Assembly: GCA_017311315.1 (NCBI GenBank)
Contig: CM029627.1
Location: 960,447-1,024,446 of the forward strand
DNA length: 64,000 nt
Source: Dendrocalamus latiflorus
Taxonomy: Eukaryota; Streptophyta; Magnoliopsida; Poales; Poaceae
Direction of reading: 5' to 3'
Shown: positions 9,893 through 20,794 of the stretch, one piece after another
Position numbering within the stretch: position 1 is the stretch's first letter
Layout of the letters: every line of letters starts with the position of its first letter
Made by a program: the position numbers and the translations under genes
The notes under the pieces: model-generated
Databases searched by the model: none
Seen by the model: only the letters and a program-made list of their open reading frames with translations
What the model was told of the DNA's origin: nothing

Positions 9893-12477
9893 CAGAGAAA
9901 ATCCGGAGCCTGTTCTTGACCTGCGCTGTGCAGGGTATGCAACGTACACCCGAGAACGACATGATGCTTGCGTTGCGTGTACAAGTATACTACTGCTGCA
10001 ACGCAAGTGTAGCACATGGTAAAAGAAGGAGAGCCCCAGTCTCTCTGATTCCGGCACAGGCATGATTAAACAACACGACGATTCAGGCTCAATTCGATCG
10101 CTATAATCCTAACCAGAAGATGCGTATTTTACAACTTCGTTTTCCGGATCTTGCCGGAACGTCCAACTTACACATCAAGATTGCGTGGGGGCAGTGCTGA
10201 TCTTAATTAGAATGATATATCGATCGTACGCTCACAGTTAATTAGATTATATATCTGCTGTTCGACGACCGGCAATCGTCCTTATTGTTGACCAATGACC
10301 AGAACTAATCATGCAATCATATATATATATATAATAGTACTGTAGCAGAAAATAAAACGACAAAGGAGCGTGCATATCCAGGAAGTAGGAGGCGTGCGTA
10401 CACGAGCAAGACAGGCAGGCTGATCATTAGCCTTGTTTAAGCGCAACTTGCGAGTTCATGAACCCGGTGAATTCCCCAGCGTGCGGCCGCGATTCCGTCG
10501 TCTGAATCCGGAGAGGCGTCGCCGTCACTGCAAACATTGGTCGGTAGGGCACCGAGGTTTTTAATTTGTGGAGTAATCATTTAGTTAGTACTGCTTTGAA
10601 GGAACATCATTTGGGACAAGTTTTGCCGTTTTAAGTTCTGACCAATCTACACTGGATCACAACGGTGTAAAATCGGGCTCTGTTTCAGATAAGCAGTAAT
10701 GCCTGACGTTGAAATTCGCAAGTTGTGCACATTCTCTTTTGGTGTGCAGCAAATAGGAGTTAGCTGGAAGCATCCATGGCTGCTATTCTTCGCTGGTATT
10801 CTTCTGTGTGCGGGTGATGGAGTGGAGAATTGGGACGCTCCACGGCTCTCGAGTCAGGTTGCGGATAGGACGACGACGAGTGGTGGACGGTCGTCGGCGG
10901 CCGGAGTACTTAGCCGAAAGTGCCATTTCTCTATTGAGTCCCGGAAACCTAGTCTCGTAGCAACGCACTCAATTAGTTCACCTGCTCTGCTCGCCGCCTT
11001 GTGATGCGGGCCGGGCTCGATCGCCGGTGAACCAGACGTCTTTCATATGCAAAGCGTACTTGCGTTCACATCAGAAAAGGCATTGGCCCAATGTGCAAAG
11101 GTTTTGCTACTGCCGGTAACCGGTCAGATTCTGGCATGTGTAATGTCTACTACGAGTGCACAACACAATGCAGAGTCGCCACATGGACGGAGTTGTGCCC
11201 TCTGCGCCTAGCAACGGTCAGGCCGACGCAGCAGCCACGTTTCTTTTGGTTCATGACTTATCGCTTCTGATTTCATCCAACAAATAAATGGATGATTGCC
11301 CTATTCTCTTCTCCAAACAATTTATCAAGATAGTTTTTTAAAACAACTTATCAATATCCATATAAACACTCATGTACCAAAAGTCATTAGGCACAGGCAA
11401 AATGATGGCTTTTAACCCTACCACGAATGCTTGTGTAAACAAACTAAATAGCGATAAACAAATAAACTGTTTTGAAAAGACTGTTCCAAAAGCCATTTTA
11501 AAAAACAACGGAAAAACTATACAATTTATTTGGGCAACATATCCTATGCACTCAAGCTTAGAGTGCACTTATGGTGTACCCCAACAAAAAAATCATAAAA
11601 AATTTTAAGAAAATTTCTTCATGTATTCCATGGTTTACTCCACTTATATATAAAATTTAAATTCATTTATATTGAGAGCTACAAAAAAGAGAAGATTCCA
11701 ACAAATTTGAACCCTTAATAGTTGTTAGATTTTCTCTCTCTCTCTCTTTTGTTACTAATAACATATAATAAATTTGAACTTAAAATTTTATACATAGTTA
11801 AAATAAGTTTACAAGCATATGTAAAAATTTTCTTATATTTTTTCATAACTTTTTTAGTTACAGTACATCGGAAGTAAGTGTATTTTTACAACTGGATGAA
11901 TAAGGATATGATATTGGTTGTTTGTTCGGGTTCTATGCATAAGCCACGACTTGGAAAAGGGCCCGCGGACGGCGAAAACTTAGCCGAGGAGAGAAAAAAC
12001 CGACGGCGACAGCGCTGTCGCGCTCGCACGGGGGCCCCGCGCGTAGAAAAGCGCCACCGACCAGGCCCCCTCGCCGGTGTTTTCTGCCAGTTTTCTTACC
12101 CCCCATATGCTCGATCTCGCCGCGCCAAGCGACCTCCACCACGCCCGGCGGGGCCCATGGTGAGTCACCCTGACGACCCTCGCCCATCTCCGTCCGTCCC
12201 CACCCCATTAGTCCCCATCGCGCGCTAGCTAGAATGGTCACCGCATGCCGCCCTGCCGCCTTAACGGCCGCCACCGTGCCGCGCCTGTGCTCGTGTCGTC
12301 ACCATGCATGGTCTGTACTGTACCGCGCTGCGCTGCGCGAGCTGGCGGCGGCGCAGGACGCCAGCGCAGTCCACAATGCATTGCGCGCGTCACTAGTAGC
12401 CGGAGGCGGCGGCGCATGCGTGCATGGTTGGTTGGCCGTAAGATTCCACCATCCACTACGAGGCAGGCAGGCTCGCC
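9893..12477. other. Non-genic region upstream of Dof gene
   Basis: No coding exon was recognised. A short (TA)n lies near 10319-10332 and a (TC)n near 11730-11748. GC content rises from about 11950 towards the Dof gene, so the distal promoter probably begins here. The plus-strand open frames here show no known domain. Confidence 0.4.
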
Positions 12478-12502
12478 CTCTCTCTCTCTCTCTCTCTCTC
12501 TC
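12478..12502. repeat. (CT)n microsatellite in Dof upstream region
   Basis: About 12 CT units roughly 220 bp upstream of the TATA box of the Dof gene. CT/GA tracts are frequent in plant promoters and 5' leaders; a regulatory role here is inference only. Confidence 0.85.
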
Positions 12503-12724
12503 CAGGCAAGGCCGTTTCCTCCTCGGTAAAATAAATTCCCGCGCGCGCATGTGTGCGTACCCGATTGCGCGTGTCGGCGACCGCTCAGAACAGGCTGACC
12601 GTGTGCGTCGCTGCTCGTGCCAGATGGAGTACGCATCGCGTGGTGTAGAACTGGAAGCTTAACGCAGAAGAAGAGCATCTGCCGCGTCAGCCATGGGCTC
12701 CACCGCCGGCCGGCCGCCCGCCGC

Positions 12725-12733
12725 TATATATAG
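12725..12733 (+). promoter_or_regulatory. TATA box of the Dof gene
   Basis: TATATATAG in a GC-rich context, about 312 bp upstream of the Dof ATG. Transcription would start near 12755-12765, giving a leader of roughly 280 nt. Assigned by position and sequence only. Confidence 0.6.
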
Positions 12734-13036
12734 GAGCCCAACTGGGCGCAGAGCTAGCTAAGTCCTCGACGAAACCAACCGCTCCGATTGATTGCCGCCC
12801 ACCGCAAGTCCAGGTCGGACTGACTGCTACGTCTCGCTGCTACCAGCATCCTAGCTAAGCTAGGAATAGATTGGTAGCTAGGCGGCTACCTCTTCCCTCT
12901 CCTCCTTCCGAGATATAGACAAGGCAATATCACGCGCCCACAGGCTCGTATCGTACTAGCTATAGCTGCACGCAGTAGCAGCAGGATTTAAGCCGACGGA
13001 TCGACCTAGGCATGCGCTCTTCTGCTCGCCGGGCAA

Positions 13037-13739
13037 ATGGCTCCTGCAGCTAATCCGCTCCTCTCCGTCGCCGCCGCTTCCAAGCGTCCGGCCGCTTCCG
13101 ACGCTGAGCCGCTCGACGACTCCTCGCCCCCGCGGGTCAGTTACTAAGCATGTGTGCATGGCACCTACACTTGCAGCTGCGATGGTTGCGAGGAAGTGGC
13201 CACTGACATATGCGGCGGTTGGTTACTTGGTTTTGTAGGGCGGTGATCAGGAGGCCGCGCGCAAGAACCAGCAGCAGCTCGAGTGCCCGCGGTGCGGATC
13301 CACCAACACCAAGTTCTGCTACTACAACAACTACAGCACCGCGCAGCCGCGCCACTTCTGCCGCGCCTGCCGCCGCTACTGGACCAAGGGGGGAACGCTG
13401 CGCGACGTGCCGGTCGGGGGCGCCCCTCGCCGCGGCAGTAACAAGCGGCGCAGGGTCTCCGCCGAGCCCTCGTCCGCGTCGCCGCCTCCGACGTCGGCGC
13501 GCGCGGAGGACGCGTACCCGGACCTCCCAACCTTCCCGTTCCTCGATGACGGCATCTTCTTGCCGCAGTTCGATCTCGGCGTTGCACCGGCGGCGTTTTC
13601 GTGGCCATCGGCGGTCCCGGACTTCTACGATGTGCTCGCGCCGTGGGACGATGGAACGCGTGGCGTTGGTGTGACCGGCGCGCGGGACATCTTCACAGAC
13701 ATCGTCGGCCTCAGCTGGCCACCGCCTGCCGGCAACTGA
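13037..13739 (+). CDS. Dof zinc-finger transcription factor, two exons
   Basis: Exon 1 is 13037-13135 (33 codons, phase 0). The intron 13136-13238 has GT...AG borders, and exon 2 is 13239-13739. The product is 199 aa. The Dof finger at about residues 52-80 shows CPRC, then TKFCYYNNYS, then QPRHFCRAC (C-X2-C-X21-C-X2-C), followed by RRYWTKGGTLRDVPVGG and a basic GSNKRRR stretch that could serve as a nuclear signal. Dof proteins are plant-specific nuclear factors that bind AAAG cores. The C-terminal half is proline- and acid-rich (DLPTFPFLDDGIFLPQFD, DFYDVLAPWDDG) and may be an activation region. The Dof-domain position where most members have K (FCK.C) is R here. The exon-1 ATG is preferred because it joins in frame and lies below a TATA box. 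The gene is convergent with the WD40 gene. Confidence 0.93.
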
Positions 13740-14384
13740 TGCCAGCCGGTCGCCGGTGTTTTTGAGGCTCTGGTTTTAGCATTGCAGCCTCAGGTAGTGT
13801 TACCCAGTTTGCAGTACGTTTGTTGAGCTAGGAATGTACGCAGCTCAATTCTCCAATGAGTTCACTGTTTCTTCTCATGCTTAAGATCGAGAAGATGTGG
13901 CGATTATTGTTAGAATCAGTGAAATTATGATCTGTAGCTGGAGGGAGGATGTAACGTCTGTGCAGTGATGATGACAATAAAAGTTTGTTTCGATTAGCAT
14001 GCGTACTCCCACAACCACACTAGACAAGGATGTGTAAACGCTGGGCAGTATTGCTCGAGAACCATCATTGGCAGGGAAGAAAGGAAGCAAACGACACAAG
14101 TAATGCACGATCATGAAGGTGGCAAACATCTTCGTATAGCAGTGTACAAGGAAAGAAACAAAATATGAACAGATAAAGCTACTGGCTGTCAACCATACAA
14201 TTACACAAAGCCTTGTAGCAACAGTGGGGGGAAAATAGTGTGGTCCTTGGAGTGTGCTCTTCAGGCACCCAACCAGACAGAAACAGAGGAAACTTTTTGC
14301 TAGTAACAACCCTAGGTGAAATGGTGAAGAACTAACGATATCTATACAGTAAAGAAACCAACTCTGCACATTCTCACGCTAGCT
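13740..14384. other. Convergent 3' intergenic region
   Basis: A 645-bp interval between the stop codons of two convergent genes. It must hold both 3' UTRs, so the transcripts could overlap. No other feature except a polyadenylation-like hexamer was seen. Confidence 0.6.
13977..13982 (+). terminator. Possible poly(A) signal of Dof gene
   Basis: AATAAA 238 bases after the Dof stop codon. Position is compatible with a 3' UTR of normal length, but plant poly(A) signals are loose. Confidence 0.4.
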
Positions 14385-17300
14385 TCACACTTGAACCGGG
14401 AAGCCAAAATTCTGGAACACCCTAATTACGCCTCCCCGTCCAGCCGTCACAATCACCAAACCCCACGCGGACCGGCGCTGAACATCCATAGCTCCAATGC
14501 AAAGATCGGATGAGCAATTACCAGGACTGCTCTTCGCAGACCGTAATTTCTCGTCGGCCCAGGATGTGGATATTCCATCAACTGGATGATTGCTGGTGCT
14601 TGTGCTTGCAACACCTTCGCAACCTGGGATCTCGGTGTATCTAGTAGCAGCTCCATTCGGTTCAAGCTCATTGTTTTCTACAGGGGCTTCTCGGCCAGAG
14701 TTCACTGCACCATCCGAATCACTGTGTCTGCTGCTACGAGACCCGAACGGGCCACGGGCTTCAGCACCGGGCCATGTGATAGCCACAGTGACATCATGGC
14801 AGTGGAAATGCTCATATGAGTTGGTTACATCAACTGCACTCCTGCTTCTGCTCGGATGGGAACTGGTGTCATGTCTCCAGACATAGACGTGGGAGTCCTC
14901 ACTGGCACAGGCTACATATTTCCCGTTCGGAGCTACAGACGCTGAGATTTGGCTACTTGTGTTGCGGAACCCTGGTGAAAAGATTAAACACAGAGTAAAT
15001 GCAAAAGCCCAAGACTAACACTACACTAGCATATTGCAGAACACATAGGCAAGGATCATATCCCGCCAAAGGAAACCGGGTCAGCACAAGCTCAAATCAA
15101 CTGCACAAAATTACATGGTTCATGTGCTCTGGATTTGGGCAAAACAAAACTGTAGTATGATCAGCGAACATGTCATAGACAATATACAATGATAGGAGAA
15201 TGCAGCACTACCTTTGAATTTGTGAACAAGTTCATCGCCATTAACAACACGGATTCTTGAATCTGCAGAAGTAATCAGAACTTCCGAGGAGCTTCCTGGA
15301 GCAAACTGTTGCATGAAATACAAATACTTAGCAAGTATTGCAGGCATTAGATTAACATATGACTTTTAGTGTCTTTCTTAACAAATATTAAGTTCCCTAA
15401 GAAATGCATGCACTGCGTAATTATGTACCTCGAAACCAGTTATCTTCTTCTGACCAGACTTCTTTTTCCTGGTTCTTAAGTCTATCTGACTTTTGTACTG
15501 AAGCTTCTTCTCTGAATTCATCAAGGAAATGCACAAACTCATTATTCAAGGAAATGGAACTCCAAAGGTTACTATCACCTTTTTTAGATCAGGCTACTGG
15601 TACCTATATGTATCTAACATAAACAGAAGCACCTAGCTACAATTACAAAATAACTAAACCTTACAGGCACATTGCGTGCATGCGTGTGAGAGAGAGTCAT
15701 ACCTGTTGTATCAAATAAATGGCAACTTCCCTTGTGAGATCCCACCAGTGCAGCCTTCAAAGGTAACGGAGAAATATAACATAAGCTCAGCTAGTTTTAT
15801 GGTCAATACATATATTACTAATATCAAGAAACTAGCTCAACCTGTCCATCAGGGGAATAACATGCAGCAGTAACCATCTCATGAAGATCATTCCAGTCCT
15901 CAATCTTACGATCATGGACATTCCAAATGCGAACTTTCTCATCCAGTGATCCACTAATGAAGAAGTTATCATCTACAGGATTGAACTGGATGCAAGTCAC
16001 TGCAACAAAATTGAGTGCACAGAAGGAAATCAATTGTCTGGCTGCTCCAAATATATATAGTTACTGAAAAAAATGCTGTAATCCCATTGCTCTAAATAAA
16101 AGGAAGAGGCTGCAAAAAATGCGTATAAAATGATTCTGCAACTAGACTCACCATAGTCCGTGTGTGAGAATGTTTTCAAACAGGTACTGGCAGTTATGTC
16201 CCATAGCCTAACAGTTTTGTCCATTGAGGATGAAAGCAAGTACTGAATGAGAACCAGACAACCAGTTAGTGCCTTTATATAGTTGTTTTCAGTTTATACT
16301 GGGGTTTTCCCCCACAAATATCCGTTAACACCGGGGTTTGTTTCACAAACTTCAGTTTGAACATAAAATGTGTTGTCCATGTTTTCCTTTTCGATTAGCA
16401 ACTAATTATGTGCATTGTTGAAATGATTCTAGTAAATAGTTTTTAGTTATATATTCAACACCATAGAGTAGATTCAAGTATGATTTAGTTCTCTCAATTG
16501 CATAGCGTAATGGTAAACAAGTCTGAACACAACTCACAATGAAAAAACCACATCATTGAAAGCCAATTATAAAGCAGAGGCCAAGATAAATATGCATATG
16601 GTGCACAATCAAATCTAGGGCACTTCAGAACTACATGTGTGGTTGTTTATATGAGACAATCGTAAGAGAGATAGCTTGCAAAACAGGGTGCAAAAGTACA
16701 TCATGAATGAATGTCAAAGAAAGCTCACAGTGGACACAGAAGGCTGATTTGCTGCTCATGCATTTGAGCACCACAAGGATCCAGCAGATGAAGTGTTACT
16801 GGTGATACTTTGGTTTAGGGTGCCAATACAATTATATTTGATATTATCAGAAGCGAAGAGGAGCAATTACTTTCCTTGGGAATGATAAGTGTATAGTAAG
16901 AGCAGCAAGGCTATCATTAACAGACATTCACGTATAGAATATGAATGGACCATTTTCAAACCATATGCAACTCTTGTTGACAATACCACACTTAAGTTAG
17001 GCATCAAAATTCCATTAGATATCTTCCAATTGTGACAACTATTTTCAAGTGTCTGTATTGATCACTGAATATACATTTTCACAAGACCTAGATTTTCAGA
17101 AAGAAGCAGGCTTAAAAGAGCACAGCAATGACCTACTTATGGCATCAAAGTAGCTTAACATTGCATGTACAACAAACTGGTCAGGATGACAGAATGAAAA
17201 ATCAGGCAATATACATCATTTGAACCATGTTAGTATATGCGTGCAAATCTTCCTGCTACTCCATCCGTTCTTTTTTACTTGACTTCTTAGAATTTGTGCT

Positions 17301-19448
17301 GTAAAACTTTCTAAAATTTAGCCACCAATGGGTTTAAAACTATCTAGATTGGTTATACAAAAAAATATAATTAGATTTATCCTTAAAATATTTTCATAAT
17401 ATTATAATTTTATTACTATATCTTAATACAAAGTTATATAAAAAAAGCGGTCAAAGTCGCATCTTGAAGACTGTTGAAAAATAAAAAACGTCAAGTAAAA
17501 AAGAACGGAGGGAGTACATCACTGTAACAGTGCTACAAAGAACAATACACAGAAACTATTCTGAGTCACAACCATAGTTAATTACGCAAAACTATGCGAC
17601 AGATCTTTAGATCTGCAGTCTAAAATACGAGGATTAACTAATATTGTTCCTTACCAGTTTACCAAACATGAAAATGATATCAGATTTCATAGATACGCAA
17701 ACGAAGCCAATGGACAGATCACATTGCAAGTTGCAACAAATTCACTACTGGTACAAAACAAGTGAACCTTTCAGCAGTGAAAAAACTGTAGTGCTCAACA
17801 ACCAGGCCTTCTGGTCTATCGGCACGATGTAGGGTACTGTTGCATGCTAAAGCCTATGCTCAATTACTCTGTGACAAAATGACAAAAGTGTCACGTTTTC
17901 CAAATTGTTAATTGATTTGGTTTTTGGTCTTTTTGACAATCACGGTCCTTACCACTGTACTAGGCATCATCAAAACCAAACATGACTCTTCCTTACAACT
18001 GTACTAGGCATCATCAAAACCAAACATGACTCTTCCTTACAACTGTACTAGGCATCATCAAATTCAGATGTTTCAGAAAGTATACCAAAATGCAAACATT
18101 ATGCTTGAGCAGTTCAAAATTCAAACAAAGAACACATAGTTCGCACCTGAGATTTGGACCATGATAGATCAAGAACATCAGCAGCGTGCCCCTGGAGTGA
18201 GCAAACTGGCTTATCTCTGAACCCAAACACACACTCAGGCACAACTAGATGATCGGAGCCCACAGACTTCCGGCTGCTCTGCATCCTTGGCCTCCTCTTC
18301 TTCTCCACATATTCCCCGTCAGCACAGCTCAGTGAAAATGTCGCCACCTCCGGTGACCCATTTCCAACAACTGCAAGAAACGGGCTGCAGCCGCCACCAT
18401 TCTCCCTTGCCACTGTACCTTCTCCGAGTCCGAGCAACTCTCCCTTTCTCTCTCCCTCCGATACCTCCCACACATGGATCACACGGTCCTCCCCGGCGCT
18501 TGCGAGGTATCTTCCATCCAAGCTGAAGTTGATGCACCACACAGAGCCCGAGTGGGCAGCCAACTCCTGTGTCATGAACAGCCCGGTGAGCTCCTTGCAT
18601 GCCTTCCCATACTGCCTCACCCTGACCCTCCCTGCATTGCGCGAGCCAGTGCCATCAAGGCTACCATCAGTGGCAGAGCTGAGGCGCCGCGCTTCCCTCT
18701 CTTTCTTATCCTTCTCCTTATCCCTCTCCTCGGTGCTGCGGCGCCCGTAGGCGACACTGCCTGCCAGGTGTCTGATGCCACGCAGCCAACCTCCAGGCTT
18801 CCTGCGGGGCTTGGACGCGGGGGCGGCGTGGTCGGAGGTGGAGGAGGATGTGGTGGTGGTTGTCCGGCGCATGAGCTCGTGGACGATTGGGGAGCGGCCA
18901 ATGCAGAGCTCGAACTCCTCGAGGGTGAGCTGCCGGCCAGTGCCGACCTCCCGGACTACCTCCTCGTGCACCTCCCCGACCTCGAATTCCGTGCCGTCGT
19001 CAAGGTTCCGGATCCGGCATTGCTCCCCGCCGCCGCCTCTCGGATTCCGCGCCAGAGGCGTCTTCCCATGCCCGCCGGATCTGGGCTCCTTCACGGCCTC
19101 CGCCAGCGCGGGCCGGGGCAGAGGCGAGTAGGGGGGAGAAGGGGAATGGGACGGCGAACCATGGGAGTGGTGGGGAGAGGGAGGCTCGGAGGAGAGGCCG
19201 AGGCGGTGGAGCAGGAGGCGGCGGCGCTCCTCGACGGAGGTGGGCTCGGAGATCCAGACGTCGTAGGCGGAGGACGACGCGTGCGGCGGGTGGCGGTGGC
19301 GGCGGCGGCGGCGGCGGTCGGCATCGTCGTCGGAGGCGGAGGCGGAGGAGCAGGAGGAGGAGAGGATCCGATCCAGCGACTCGTAGAACTCCTCCTGCTC
19401 CGCCGGCGGATCCAGGTCCGGCGCCCGCGTCGCCGCCGCCTCCGGCAT
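14385..19448 (-). CDS. WD40-repeat protein, WDR44-like, seven exons
   Basis: Exons in transcript order are 19448-18147, 16242-16152, 15999-15842, 15754-15703, 15511-15429, 15305-15212 and 14971-14385, all with GT...AG introns. They join in frame to 788 aa. The N-terminal third is low complexity with an FYESLDRIL motif (about 21-29) and a conserved VGTGRQLTLEEFELCIG...PIVHELMRR block. WD repeats follow from about residue 290: HSGSVWCINFSLDGRYLASAGEDRVIHVWEV, then (spread over exons) VLDLSWSKSQYLLSSSMDKTVRLWDI, VTCIQFNPVDDNFFISGSLDEKVRIWNV, a CYSPDGQAALVGSHKG unit, ITGFEFAPGSSSEVLITSADSRIRVV and YVACASEDSHVYVWR, and a closing IVTAGRGGVIRVFQNFGFPV. In animals WDR44 binds Rab11 on recycling endosomes; plant members are mostly uncharacterised, so a scaffold role is inferred. 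Intron 1 (1.9 kb) holds a Stowaway MITE and a 44-bp tandem repeat. All boundaries are consensus and no lesion was seen. Confidence 0.92.
17259..17514. mobile_element. Stowaway MITE in WD40 intron 1
   Basis: A 256-bp element with ends CTCCATCCGTTC and GAACGGAGGGAG, flanked by TA on both sides (17257-17258 and 17515-17516). Inverted similarity extends through TTTTTTACTTGAC/GTCAAGTAAAAAA. Target TA and CTCCCTCCGTTC-like ends define the Tc1/mariner Stowaway group. Confidence 0.92.
17957..18061. repeat. 44-bp tandem repeat, 2.4 copies, intronic
   Basis: GTACTAGGCATCATCAAAAC starts at 17957, 18001 and 18045. The first two units look identical over 44 bp, apart from bases just before the array. It lies about 85 bp downstream of the WD40 exon 1 donor (18147, minus strand). 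Confidence 0.9.
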
Positions 19449-19758
19449 TGCAGGTGGGGATCCCCTCCGACACGGCCAAGGAGGCGAGGCGGATGCTCCG
19501 GCCGAAATGGGGATTTATATGGGAGGTTTTGGTTTCGGTTGTGTGTTTATTGGGTTCCTCTTGTTGTTACTGCGTGCGGGGGACGTCGTCCAGACGGAGC
19601 TGGGATTCAACGGCAAGCAGCAGCAGCAGCAGCCCTGCGCCATTCGGATTTCGGAGTGGACTCGTGGGCTCTCCTCCTCTTGTTGGAGTGGAGGGCTCCG
19701 CTTTGGAGACGACACGACTCCCTCATCAAACGCTCCAAGTATCGAGCTCGTGGCGTGG

Positions 19759-20159
19759 TAGGGGTGCAAACGTGTCGGATTCGGACGGATATTATTGTTA
19801 TCATATCCTAACTCATATTTTTTTCTCCGGATTCGGTACCAATCGGATTCGATGCCGGATCGGTCGGGATTAACCCGTTTGTAAGGAATGCATGCAGTAC
19901 AGCAAATGGAGTAGGAGGACGTACTATCAAGAACTTGATGTTACTACTTAATAGCTGATGTGGAAAATTTTATTTTACCATTGCAAAAGAAAATGAAACG
20001 TCAAATAGTAGCACTAACCTGAAATCAAACTTGAAGACGTATCGGATTCGGACGGATATTGTTGTTACCATATCCTAACCCATATTTTTCTCCGGATTCG
20101 GTACCAATCGGATTCGGTGTCTGATCGGTCGGGATTAACCCGACCCGTTTGCACCCCTA
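19759..20159. mobile_element. hAT-type MITE, composite, upstream of WD40 gene
   Basis: The ends TAGGGGTGCAAACG and CGTTTGCACCCCTA are perfect inverted repeats, flanked by GGCGTGG on both sides (19752-19758 and 20160-20166). A 7-bp duplication is slightly short of the usual hAT 8 bp. Inside, a roughly 100-bp block starting CGGATTCGGACGGATATT occurs twice in direct orientation (about 19776 and 20044) around about 160 bp of unrelated sequence. The element lies about 310 bp upstream of the WD40 ATG, in its promoter or 5' flank. Confidence 0.8.
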
Positions 20160-20166
20160 GGCGTGG

Positions 20167-20789
20167 CCAACTCATCAACTGCTGATCCCTAGTAACCGGG
20201 AGGGTACATCCTCGCTCCGCTAGTGCCAGGTGGGACCAGGCCAAATATCAAGCCAGTGTTGTGTTTTTTCCTGTGGTTGATGATTTTATAGGTGTCTTTT
20301 TGAGATGGCAGGCATTGCCGTAGACGGTACACACAGTTTTAAAATCGAAAAAATGTTTAGAAAATCCGCTTCAAAAAAACAATATTATTTATTTTGATTT
20401 TCGAAGATGATAAAATCAAAAGTCAAAAGTCCAGGTGTAGTCTTACAAAATCGGAATGGGTTGGATAAGAGGAGTGTGCCTCAGTTCTTTCCTCAGAATT
20501 ATCTTAACCCCTGCCTGCATGGCTGCTATCCTCTGGTTAGAGTTCTTGCGATTGGTAAGCTATCACATTGTTTTCAAGCATCTATTTATCATTGCGAGGG
20601 TAATTTACATAGTTAATTGCGATGTTCTGTAACCCATTAGCTCTATATCACTGCGTATCACGTTGTTTGTTAGTAGTACGTGTTTAGGCTTTTTTTTTCC
20701 TCCAACTACAGGTACTAAAATCACTCAAATCTTAAACACAAGCATTGAGATCAGTTAAACATGTGTCGAAATCGTTGAAAATAGACGTG
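20167..20789. other. Non-genic flank before the retroelement
   Basis: No supported gene, RNA or repeat between the hAT MITE and the gypsy insertion. Confidence 0.5.
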
Positions 20790-20794
20790 CAAAA

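Noticed and set aside
10699..11004. 101-codon plus-strand frame upstream of Dof
   Set aside because: No domain, no supporting neighbours; position suggests promoter-distal non-coding DNA.
18474..19811. Long plus-strand open frame of 445 codons opposite WD40 exon 1
   Set aside because: It is the antisense shadow of GC-rich coding sequence; the minus-strand frame has domain content and consensus splice sites.
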